5,357 bases of DNA. Origin: an uncultured Treponema sp. (GTDB lineage Bacteria; Spirochaetota; Spirochaetia; Treponematales; Treponemataceae). Location of the stretch: assembly GCA_945833725.1 (NCBI GenBank), contig CAMAFU010000141.1, forward strand, positions 1 through 5,357, given 5' to 3'. The notes under the pieces were generated by a model. That model searched no databases. It was given only the letters and a program-made list of their open reading frames with translations, and was not told the DNA's origin. Every line of letters begins with the position of its first letter. Position 1 is the stretch's first letter. A program made the translations under genes and the position numbers. This document shows, in pieces, positions 1-5,357 of this stretch.

Positions 1-55
1 TTCCAGGTCGCTCTACTTCTCCTCTTATCTCTACCTTCCTTTCTAACCGCCCTAC
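1..55 (-). repeat. 55-base exact direct repeat, copy 2 (at window edge)
   Basis: Identical base for base to 826-880 and in the same reading frame, 825 bases (275 codons) apart. It encodes VGRLERKVEIRGEVERPG, the junction between two SLBB modules. Identity stops exactly at base 55: base 56 is t where base 881 is a. On the other side the window ends, so the true left limit of the repeat is unknown. Confidence 0.97.
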
Positions 56-1492
56 TATTATCGTCTCTCCTGACCTTATGTACGGATCCTGACTTAAATC
101 TCCGTCCCTTCTCGCCAGAAATAAGTCGTATACCTTTTCTTCTCCCTCTACATTCCTTACGATCACATTCCTCGTCGATGAATACGCCGTCAGATTGTCC
201 TTTATTATCTGCGACAGCCTCCTTAACGGCCACGCATTCTCTTCTACTACTCCCTTTACTTCTCCGCTTATCAATACTTTCTGCAAGTGCTGCTGATACG
301 GTATTACTAACCTGTCGTTCGCCATTACTGTCTTGTCGCTCATCAATTCCGCATCGTACAGTATGTGCTCTATGTCCAGCGTCAGTTTCTCTCCGTTCCT
401 CTCTATGTATGCGTTCTTCAAATCCGAGTACGAATTGAACATCCCGCTTATTCGCCTTATCAGCGTTGCATAGTTCTCTCCTGTATAAAACCTTATGTAT
501 GTCTTATAACTTGTGTCCAGTGGCGCTGCTGAGTCCGTCGCATTATCTGCACTATCTGCTTTACTGTTCGGATTCGCTATTATTCCTTCTACTACTATCG
601 TTGGCATAAGCGACTTTATGCTCGTTATTTCTATTTCATCTCCGTTGTACAGCTTATAGTCCTGCTCTATCGCACTGCTGTCCAGATATACCTTCTCTCC
701 GCTCTTTGCCTCACTCTTTATCTTCCTTACCAACCCTATCTTCTCCGTGTTCGCAAATTCAGTAAGGCCGTTGCCATAGCGTTCTACTAGGTCCTTCAGG
801 TTTTCTCCGCTTAATAGTTCGTATGTTCCAGGTCGCTCTACTTCTCCTCTTATCTCTACCTTCCTTTCTAACCGCCCTACAGTAATTACATCGCCGGGTC
901 TTACATAAGGATTCTGCGACAAATCGCCTTCCCTGCGGGCTTTAAACAAGTCTACAGTTTTAGATTTTCCGTCTTTGTCGGTAATAACAATATTTCTTGT
1001 AGACGCCCTTCCAGTAAGCCCGGTTTTTAAAACATCAGAAAGGCGCGTTAAAGCCCATGCCCGCTTTTCAAAAGTACTGGTAACTTCACCCTTTACCACA
1101 ACAGTAAACGAAGCCGGATTAAGCAGAACAAACTGAACCCCGCTCATAGGATAGTTCCGTATAACAATGTTCTCAATTTCTTTTTTTACGGAAAGATAAG
1201 TCTTTCCTTTTACATCAAGAACAGCCAGATTTGCCACACGAATTTTATATGTAGAATCAACAGGAATGGTATACGAAACAGGAGTTCCGCCAGCCGAATA
1301 ATTTAATGAATAAACATCGCCCGCCGTTACAATATAATTTGGATTCGACATGGCTGTCTGAACATTTGCAGAAAATTCCTCTGCCTGCAAATTCTGCTTT
1401 GCCGACAGTTCATCTAAAATTTCCGACGACTGAGCAAAAACCGAAAAACAAAAACCTAAAACAAAAAAAACCGAAATTACATTTTTTTTCAT
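1..1492 (-). CDS. Polysaccharide export outer-membrane protein (Wza/OPX type) with multiple SLBB domains, 3' end missing
   Basis: Reads open for 497 codons from ATG at 1492 to the window edge, so the C-terminus is missing. Residues 1-20 form a signal peptide (MKK, hydrophobic core, VFA before Q21). The only nearby Cys (C15) follows Phe, so a lipobox is not supported. Residues about 52-128 resemble the polysaccharide export (Poly_export) domain (YIVTAGDVY, then YPMSGVQFVLLNP). SLBB modules follow at about 129-206 (VVVKGEV start), 210-296 (VEIRGEVERPGTYEL), 297-402 (IVVEGII) and 402-483 (VLISGEV), and a fifth begins at 485. In the family, such proteins form the outer-membrane channel for capsule or exopolysaccharide and work with a Wzz-type partner, which is the gene directly upstream here. 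The start is fixed by the signal peptide, the AGG ribosome site and the TAATG overlap. Oddities: codon use changes sharply at base 880, and 55 bases are exactly duplicated. The N-terminal third is secure; continuity of the gene across 880 depends on the assembly. Confidence 0.85.
   Translation of the reverse strand, partial: MKKNVISVFFVLGFCFSVFAQSSEILDELSAKQNLQAEEFSANVQTAMSNPNYIVTAGDVYSLNYSAGGTPVSYTIPVDSTYKIRVANLAVLDVKGKTYLSVKKEIENIVIRNYPMSGVQFVLLNPASFTVVVKGEVTSTFEKRAWALTRLSDVLKTGLTGRASTRNIVITDKDGKSKTVDLFKARREGDLSQNPYVRPGDVITVGRLERKVEIRGEVERPGTYELLSGENLKDLVERYGNGLTEFANTEKIGLVRKIKSEAKSGEKVYLDSSAIEQDYKLYNGDEIEITSIKSLMPTIVVEGIIANPNSKADSADNATDSAAPLDTSYKTYIRFYTGENYATLIRRISGMFNSYSDLKNAYIERNGEKLTLDIEHILYDAELMSDKTVMANDRLVIPYQQHLQKVLISGEVKGVVEENAWPLRRLSQIIKDNLTAYSSTRNVIVRNVEGEEKVYDLFLARRDGDLSQDPYIRSGETIIVGRLERKVEIRGEVERPG
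509..574 (-). other. Low-complexity linker between beta segments of an SLBB module in the export protein
   Basis: Residues 307-328 of the export protein are almost only Asn, Ser, Ala, Asp, Thr, Pro and Lys (NPNSKADSADNATDSAAPLD and on). They interrupt the SLBB module that begins IVVEGII and resumes YKTYIRFYTG. Within the linker, two adjacent 9-base units (GCAGATAGT and GCAGATAAT on the coding strand) encode ADS and ADN, a minimal tandem repeat that could have grown by slippage. The segment is probably a flexible surface loop. Confidence 0.5.
826..880 (-). repeat. 55-base exact direct repeat, copy 1 (internal)
   Basis: The same 55 bases as 1-55. They encode residues 205-222 plus one base of the export protein, at the junction of SLBB modules 1 and 2. 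Codon use in this box already has the unusual style (GTA, ATA, AGG, GGA), whereas the coding sequence immediately before it (bases 881 and higher) is in the neighbours' style. The right-hand edge of this box therefore coincides with the codon-style switch. Confidence 0.97.
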
Positions 1493-2511
1493 TATTTTTT
1501 TCCTAATTTTTTCATTGCTTCTGGATCATTTTTTATGTTTTTTATGGCATTCAAAGCAAAGGCCACAAAAACAGAAATAAAAATTCCGGCAAAAGTTATT
1601 ATAATACAAAGTTTTCCACGACTAGGGCCACTTTTCATATCAGGAACTTCAGCATTTTCTATTACCTGAAAAACCGGCGTATCGCTGGCCATTTGAATTT
1701 TCAAAAGCTCCAGCTGAGTCTTTAACTGGGAATAAACTTTTTCCTGAGCTTCCAGTTCAGCCTTTACAAGAGTCGTTTCCATCATAATTGAAGGAACATA
1801 TCCTGAACCGCCATAACTTACACTGGCCTCCAGAGACTGAATTTTTTTCTGCAGCCGTATAATTTCATCGTAGGAATTCTGAATGTTTTCTTCCAGATTC
1901 TTTTTTTCCAGTGCATTTTTATCAATGCCCAAAGTTAAAAACATTTCTTCCATAAGGGATACAGCATAATTTACAACATCAGATGCAAAAACAGGATCAA
2001 TATCGGTAAATGAAATTGAAAAAACTCCGCTGTCTTCATCGTAATTTGCCGACAAATTTTTCTGCAAAGCCTTTCTGGAATTTGCCCGAGGAAACTTTTT
2101 AATTTTGTATCTTTCTACAAGATTAAATTTATCAACAATAGGATCAAGAAAAGAATTAGTGCCTGCAAAATAAAGAGCAAGACCACTGTTACTGGAACCG
2201 GCACTTACACCAGCAAGACCAGCCAAAGAACCAAGTCCGCTGCTGGAAAGCATGGAAGACATAGAATTAGAATTATTTCCGTTGTTAATCAGCATTAATG
2301 CTTTTGGAGTATATTTGTTCGGCATAATTGATTTTTCTGGTTTCTGCATAAGACTTATTACAGAAATTCCCACAGCAAAAATCATACAGCACACAACAGA
2401 AATAATAATCATCTTTTTGTAACGCAAAAGAACTGCAAACAAATCGATTAAACTGATTTCATCATCCTGTTTATCAACACTGTTTTTTTCTTCGTTTACT
2501 TGTTCATCCAT
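1492..2511 (-). CDS. Wzz-type chain-length determinant / polysaccharide co-polymerase
   Basis: A 339-residue inner-membrane protein with the Wzz layout. It has a short acidic cytoplasmic N-terminus with the typical ISLIDLFAVLLRYKK lead-in (19-33), a first membrane helix at about 34-54, and a large periplasmic region. It ends with a second membrane helix at about 300-320 and a basic tail. Residues 78-109 are rich in Gly, Ser, Leu and Asn (SGLGSLAGLAGVSAGSSNSG), as in the corresponding loop of many co-polymerases. Residues about 198-231 and 246-275 look like coiled coil. A Pro-containing stretch (VIENAEVPDMKSGPSRGK, 283-300) precedes the second helix, as is usual in the family. No Walker motifs are seen, so it is not fused to a BY-type tyrosine kinase. 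The family controls polymer length by working with the Wzy polymerase, and in capsule systems also with the outer-membrane exporter encoded next. An AAGG site lies 8 bases before the ATG. The exact subclass and the polymer served cannot be told. Confidence 0.88.
   Translation of the reverse strand: MDEQVNEEKNSVDKQDDEISLIDLFAVLLRYKKMIIISVVCCMIFAVGISVISLMQKPEKSIMPNKYTPKALMLINNGNNSNSMSSMLSSSGLGSLAGLAGVSAGSSNSGLALYFAGTNSFLDPIVDKFNLVERYKIKKFPRANSRKALQKNLSANYDEDSGVFSISFTDIDPVFASDVVNYAVSLMEEMFLTLGIDKNALEKKNLEENIQNSYDEIIRLQKKIQSLEASVSYGGSGYVPSIMMETTLVKAELEAQEKVYSQLKTQLELLKIQMASDTPVFQVIENAEVPDMKSGPSRGKLCIIITFAGIFISVFVAFALNAIKNIKNDPEAMKKLGKK
1493..1504 (-). promoter_or_regulatory. Ribosome site of the export gene, inside the end of the Wzz gene
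   Basis: AGG at 1504-1502 lies 9 bases before the ATG at 1492, within the last Wzz codons. The Wzz stop TAA and the export-gene ATG share an A (TAATG at 1494-1490), a classic arrangement for translational coupling. It supports this start over any other, and it suggests that the two products are made in a linked ratio. Confidence 0.75.
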
Positions 2512-2519
2512 AAAATTTT

Positions 2520-2523
2520 CCTT
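2520..2523 (-). promoter_or_regulatory. Ribosome site of the Wzz-type gene
   Basis: AAGG on the minus strand, 8 bases before the ATG at 2511. It lies just outside the GC-rich element at about 2529-2691, so the element ends right at the translation start region of this gene. No convincing -35/-10 promoter pair was found between rfbD and this site. Confidence 0.65.
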
Positions 2524-2528
2524 ACAAA

Positions 2529-2691
2529 TAATTTTTGGGCGGCTTTTTGCTCCGCTTCACTTCGTTCCGCTATGGCAAAAACCAGGCTATCCGCCCTTCC
2601 GCTAACGCTCCATCCGGCAAGCCGGACGCTACGCGGGGCTCCTATCCTTGCCGCAGACTGAGGCAAGACCGTGCATTTACAAAGTATTACG
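2529..2691. repeat. GC-rich intergenic element with three hairpins, probably a dispersed repeat
   Basis: This gene-free stretch between rfbD and the Wzz gene differs clearly from the AT-rich surroundings. It contains (1) a bulged hairpin, GGGCGG at 2537-2542 with CCGCCC at 2591-2596, enclosing TTTTTGC at 2544-2550 with GCAAAAA at 2575-2581; (2) a tight hairpin, TCCGGC-AA-GCCGGA at 2613-2626; (3) CTTGCC at 2647-2652 with GGCAAG at 2662-2667; and an 8-base palindrome, GCTATAGC, at 2691-2698 that spans the rfbD stop codon. The heptamer TTACAAA occurs on both sides (2522-2528 and 2677-2683) and could be a target duplication or chance. The short GCTCCGCTTC/ACTTCGTTCCGC phrases resemble dispersed intergenic repeats I associate with treponeme genomes; that is recognition, not proof. 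None of the hairpins is followed by a T-run in the transcript direction, so a simple intrinsic terminator is not supported. It may act on mRNA stability or on the rfb/wzz expression ratio. Confidence 0.6.
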
Positions 2692-3609
2692 CTATAGCAC
2701 CCTAAGTCTATCAAATTCCTTTGATGTTAAAAACTCCCGTAAAGTGTCCTGCCACTGTGGAAGAATAATTCCTGCTTCCCTTTGAATTTTTTCTTTGCTT
2801 AAAACAGAATAAGCCGGCCGTTTTGCCGGTGTAGGATATTCTTCTGTTGTACAGGAATTTACAGCACAATCATTTTTTTCAAGAAGACCAATTTCTTCTG
2901 CCTGTTTTTTTATTTCTCCTGCAAATTCAAACCAGGAAGTTTCTCCCAAATCCGTAACATGGTAAATTCCAAAAGGCAGCGGTTTATTGTTTTTACAGGA
3001 TTCAATGATTTTTATTATTACGCTGGCCAAAGTACCGCAAAAAGTAGGCGTTCCCCTTTGATCCATTACAACTTTTACAGCCGGTCTGGAATTAAACGCC
3101 TTTATCATTGTGTAAACAAAATTTTTACCGGCCCAGCCGTAAAGCCATGCCGTACGCAAAATGTAAAATTCCTTTAAAACAGAGGAAACAGCCGCTTCTC
3201 CATCGGCCTTTGTTTTTCCATAAACACCTAAAGGAGCAATTTCCATGTCTTCTGTATAAGGAACAATATTTCCGCTGGAATCTTTACCGCCTTTTCCGTC
3301 AAAAACATAATCTGTAGAAATATGAATTAATTTTGCACCAATTAATTTTGCAGTTTCGGCAATGTTTTTTGCACCAGTGCAGTTAAGTTTTTCTGCAGTT
3401 TCTGTATCTTCTTCTGCCTTATCTACAGCTGTATAGGCAGCGCAATTTACAATAAAGTCTATTTTTTTTCCATGGGCAAACTGATTTAAAGAATCCGTTT
3501 GAGTAATATCAACATTTCTGTCTGTTCCTTCAAATTGAATTCCTTTCTGCTTTAACTGACGGCACAATTCTGTACCAAGCATTCCGTTGCATCCAATAAC
3601 CCAGACCAT
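2692..3609 (-). CDS. rfbD: dTDP-4-dehydrorhamnose reductase (RfbD/RmlD)
   Basis: Catalyses the NAD(P)H-dependent last step of dTDP-L-rhamnose synthesis in the cytoplasm, reducing dTDP-4-keto-L-rhamnose. The 305-residue length is normal for RmlD, an extended short-chain dehydrogenase. Visible motifs are the nucleotide-binding GCNGMLG (6-12), NCAAYTAVDKAE (55-66), STDYVFDG (98-105), the catalytic YGKTK with Tyr130 and Lys134, RTAWLYG (152-158), DQRGTPT (183-189) and RPAYSVLS (264-271). The usual C-terminal pattern ends near TLREFL (289-294). The last residues (SKEFDRLRVL) form a short tail whose coding end lies next to the GC-rich intergenic element. The gene starts 2 bases after the rfbB stop, with its ribosome site inside the end of rfbB, so it is very likely co-transcribed and coupled. 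Confidence 0.96.
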   Translation of the reverse strand: MVWVIGCNGMLGTELCRQLKQKGIQFEGTDRNVDITQTDSLNQFAHGKKIDFIVNCAAYTAVDKAEEDTETAEKLNCTGAKNIAETAKLIGAKLIHISTDYVFDGKGGKDSSGNIVPYTEDMEIAPLGVYGKTKADGEAAVSSVLKEFYILRTAWLYGWAGKNFVYTMIKAFNSRPAVKVVMDQRGTPTFCGTLASVIIKIIESCKNNKPLPFGIYHVTDLGETSWFEFAGEIKKQAEEIGLLEKNDCAVNSCTTEEYPTPAKRPAYSVLSKEKIQREAGIILPQWQDTLREFLTSKEFDRLRVL

Positions 3610-3611
3610 TT

Positions 3612-4739
3612 TTACCGCACCTCGTAATTTCTATTTATCCAGTCTTTATATTCTCCGCTTAAAATATGACTTATCCATTCATCATGAGAAAGATACCATT
3701 TTATTGTAGAACGAAGACCTTCTTCAAAAGTCATTTTTCTTTCCCAGCCAAGCTGATTTTTTGCTTTTGAACAGTCTATGGCGTATCTTCTGTCGTGGCC
3801 CGGCCTGTCTTTTACATAGGTAATTGTTTTTTTAACATCGTCTGAATTAAGGTTAAGTTCTTCCGATACCAGTTCAATTACAGTGTTCAGCAATTTAATG
3901 TTCTGCCATTCATTTTCGCCGCCCAGATTCCATTTTTCGCCGGCAGGAGATTTTTTTACGATTTCCCATACACCTCTGTTGTGGTCTTCAACATAAATCC
4001 AGTCGCGGATATTTTTTCCGTCTCCGTAAACAGGGAGATTTTTGCCTGTTTTAATGTTGTTAATCATTAACGGAAGAAGTTTTTCTGGAAACTGAAAAGG
4101 CCCGTAATTGTTCGTACAGTTCGACAAAGTTACAGGAAGTCCGTAAGTATGATAATAAGCCATTACAATATGGTCTGAACTTGCTTTTGAAGATGAATAA
4201 GGAGAACGGGGATCATAAGGTGTTGTTTCAAGGAAGTACCCCTCCTCCCCCAAAGAACCGTACACTTCGTCTGTTGAAATATGATGAAAAAGTACATCAT
4301 CCCGAATATTGTCCAGAGAAACATTCCAGTATTTTCTGGCAACATCCAAAAGCGTATAAGTTCCCATTACATTTGTTTTAATAAATGTTTCCGGTCCTAA
4401 AATAGATCTGTCTACATGACTTTCTGCAGCAAAATGAACGACAGTATCAATATCATACTGGCTGAATATTCTTTCTATTTCTGCCCTGTCGCAAATATCA
4501 ACTTTTTCAAAAAAATAACGCTGATTTCCGCTGTTTTTTCCGTATTTTTTTTCAATGTCGTTCAAACTTTCGGCATTTCCAGCGTAAGTTAAACAATCAA
4601 CATTTATAATGTTTCCAGAAAAATCTGCATCTGTAAAATTTTTGCCGCCGGCAGTAGATTCTCCAAAAAGATAATGAATAAAATTACAGCCTATAAAACC
4701 GCAGCCACCGGTAACAAGAATGTTTTTAAGTTTTCTCAT
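3612..4739 (-). CDS. rfbB: dTDP-glucose 4,6-dehydratase (RfbB/RmlB)
   Basis: Converts dTDP-glucose to dTDP-4-keto-6-deoxyglucose with bound NAD+, the second step of dTDP-L-rhamnose synthesis. It is a 375-residue extended SDR protein. Motifs are TGGCGFIG (10-17) for the dinucleotide, VDCLTYAGN (47-55), FAAESHVDRS (103-112), STDEVYG (155-161) with the dehydratase Asp157-Glu158 pair, YSSSK (181-185) with Tyr181 and Lys185, NCTNNYGPFQFPEKL (207-221), YGDGKNIRDWIYVEDH (238-253) and RPGHDRRYAID (312-322). The protein is slightly longer than most RmlB. Residues about 26-42 (GESTAGGKNFTDADFSG) look like an insertion between the first helix and second strand of the Rossmann fold. The start is set by the glycine-rich motif lying just inside the N-terminus and by an AGGAG site 12 bases upstream, a slightly long spacing. 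It lies 23 bases after rfbC. Confidence 0.97.
   Translation of the reverse strand: MRKLKNILVTGGCGFIGCNFIHYLFGESTAGGKNFTDADFSGNIINVDCLTYAGNAESLNDIEKKYGKNSGNQRYFFEKVDICDRAEIERIFSQYDIDTVVHFAAESHVDRSILGPETFIKTNVMGTYTLLDVARKYWNVSLDNIRDDVLFHHISTDEVYGSLGEEGYFLETTPYDPRSPYSSSKASSDHIVMAYYHTYGLPVTLSNCTNNYGPFQFPEKLLPLMINNIKTGKNLPVYGDGKNIRDWIYVEDHNRGVWEIVKKSPAGEKWNLGGENEWQNIKLLNTVIELVSEELNLNSDDVKKTITYVKDRPGHDRRYAIDCSKAKNQLGWERKMTFEEGLRSTIKWYLSHDEWISHILSGEYKDWINRNYEVR
3618..3623 (-). promoter_or_regulatory. Ribosome site of rfbD, inside the rfbB 3' end
   Basis: GAGGTG on the minus strand, 8 bases before the rfbD ATG at 3609, formed by the codons for the last residues of RfbB. It fixes the rfbD start and implies coupled translation with rfbB. 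Confidence 0.75.
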
Positions 4740-4762
4740 GTTTGTATAAAACTCCTAAAAAA

Positions 4763-5356
4763 TTATTTTCCTATCCAAGTTCCGTTTAAATCAAAATATT
4801 TTTCATTAATGTTAAAATGCTTTTGATTTTTGTCTTTTTCGCTTAAATTTGCATTTTTTGAAATTCCAGGAAGAACTTTTTCCCAGTCAATGCCAACAGT
4901 TTCATCGTTCCAGAGAATGCCGCCTTCATCTTCAGGATGATAAAAATCCGTGCATTTGTAGGCAAAAACGGCTGTATCCGTAAGAACACAAAAACCGTGG
5001 GCAAATCCTTCAGGAATATAAAACATATTCTGTTTTTCGCTGTCAAGAATTACACCGTAATATTTTCCAAAAGAACTGCTTCCAGAACGCAAATCAACTG
5101 CAACATCAAAAACCCGACCTTCCAAAGCCCTTACAAGCTTTCCTTGAGGATGTTTTTTCTGAAAGTGAAGCCCTCTAAGAACATTTTTTGAACTTTTCGA
5201 CTGATTATCCTGAACAAATTTCATGGTAAGACCAGCGTTAAAAAATTCCTGTTCACTGTAAGTTTCAAGGAAATAACCTCTGGAATCACCAAAAATTTTC
5301 GGCTGTATTTCAACTAAACCTTCGATTTCTTCACATTTTTTGAATTCAAAAGCCAT
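4763..5356 (-). CDS. rfbC: dTDP-4-dehydrorhamnose 3,5-epimerase (RfbC/RmlC)
   Basis: Epimerises dTDP-4-keto-6-deoxyglucose at C3 and C5, the third step of dTDP-L-rhamnose synthesis. It is a cupin-fold protein of 197 residues, the usual length. Motifs are GDSRGYFLETY (23-33), VQDNQSKS (48-55), VLRGLHFQ (59-66) carrying the expected catalytic base His64, GKLVRALEG (72-80) with Lys73, FDVAVDLR (83-90), YIPEGFAHGFCVL (113-125), Tyr133 at the position expected for the general acid, DEGGILWND (143-151), GIDW (155-158) and LSEKD (171-175). No expected residue is missing. The ATG sits one base from the right edge of the window, so its ribosome site and promoter are not visible. An rfbA gene just upstream would be the common arrangement. 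It probably heads the visible part of an rfbC-rfbB-rfbD operon. Confidence 0.96.
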   Translation of the reverse strand: MAFEFKKCEEIEGLVEIQPKIFGDSRGYFLETYSEQEFFNAGLTMKFVQDNQSKSSKNVLRGLHFQKKHPQGKLVRALEGRVFDVAVDLRSGSSSFGKYYGVILDSEKQNMFYIPEGFAHGFCVLTDTAVFAYKCTDFYHPEDEGGILWNDETVGIDWEKVLPGISKNANLSEKDKNQKHFNINEKYFDLNGTWIGK

Positions 5357-5357
5357 T

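Noticed and set aside
1..825. A small circular plasmid or phage captured as the 825-base loop
   Set aside because: The loop is wholly coding in one frame and continues the SLBB fold of the upstream gene, with no replication or phage genes.
1..880. Diversity-generating retroelement variable region
   Set aside because: Treponemes can carry such systems, but there is no reverse transcriptase or template repeat here. The difference between units is mostly synonymous recoding, not adenine-directed change at selected codons.
178..1506. Plus-strand reading frames opposite the export gene (178-438 and 1306-1506)
   Set aside because: They lie opposite a convincing SLBB reading frame. The first is Leu/Ser-rich only because the opposite strand is purine-rich, and neither shows a credible domain.
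2537..2667. Intrinsic terminator after rfbD
   Set aside because: The stems are GC-rich, but none is followed by a run of T on the transcript strand; after the outer stem the minus strand reads AAAAATTATTT.
2496..2714. A 72-codon reading frame on the minus strand between rfbD and the Wzz gene
   Set aside because: It is simply the hairpin-rich element read in one frame, it overlaps both neighbouring genes, and it has no domain-like composition. Such frames commonly arise by chance across repeat elements.
2959..5191. Other short frames overlapping rfbD, rfbB and rfbC on either strand
   Set aside because: They overlap complete enzymes with clear catalytic motifs and look like random translations.
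1..5357. CRISPR array, tRNA, rRNA or insertion sequence with transposase
   Set aside because: No regularly spaced short repeats, cloverleaf-like stretches, rRNA-like blocks or transposase motifs were seen on either strand.

Overview
The window is a one-direction (minus strand) block of surface-polysaccharide genes. Reading along the transcript, from the right end of the window to the left, it holds rfbC, rfbB, rfbD, a Wzz-type chain-length regulator, and an outer-membrane polysaccharide export protein of the Wza/SLBB type that runs off the left end. The AT-rich codon use, the long A/T runs and the style of the GC-rich element between genes suggest a host-associated spirochete, probably Treponema. 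That assignment rests on recognition only and is not proven by the sequence.

Right part (2692-5356): three of the four dTDP-L-rhamnose enzymes, tightly packed, with gaps of 23 and 2 bases. The fourth, glucose-1-phosphate thymidylyltransferase (rfbA/rmlA), is absent and would be expected just beyond the right edge. Centre (2512-2691): 180 bases without a credible gene, filled by a GC-rich hairpin-rich element. Left part (1-2511): the inner-membrane polysaccharide co-polymerase and the export protein overlap by one base (TAATG), so they are probably translationally coupled. Together the genes make the rhamnose donor, set chain length and carry the polymer across the outer membrane.

The most striking region is the export gene. 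From its start at 1492 down to 881 it uses the same codon style as its neighbours (10 of 11 Ile codons are ATT). From 880 to the window edge the style changes abruptly (24 of 25 Ile codons are ATA, none ATT; 20 of 21 Val codons are GTA), while the reading frame and the SLBB fold continue. The switch coincides with the edge of an exact 55-base repeat (1-55 = 826-880), and the first copy of that repeat begins at base 1. The protein shows a 275-residue ungapped higher-order repeat of about three SLBB modules. This is either a mosaic or repeat-expanded export protein, or an assembly loop: an exact 55-base overlap at a sequence end is what a k=55 de Bruijn graph assembler produces. Both readings are set out in the findings.
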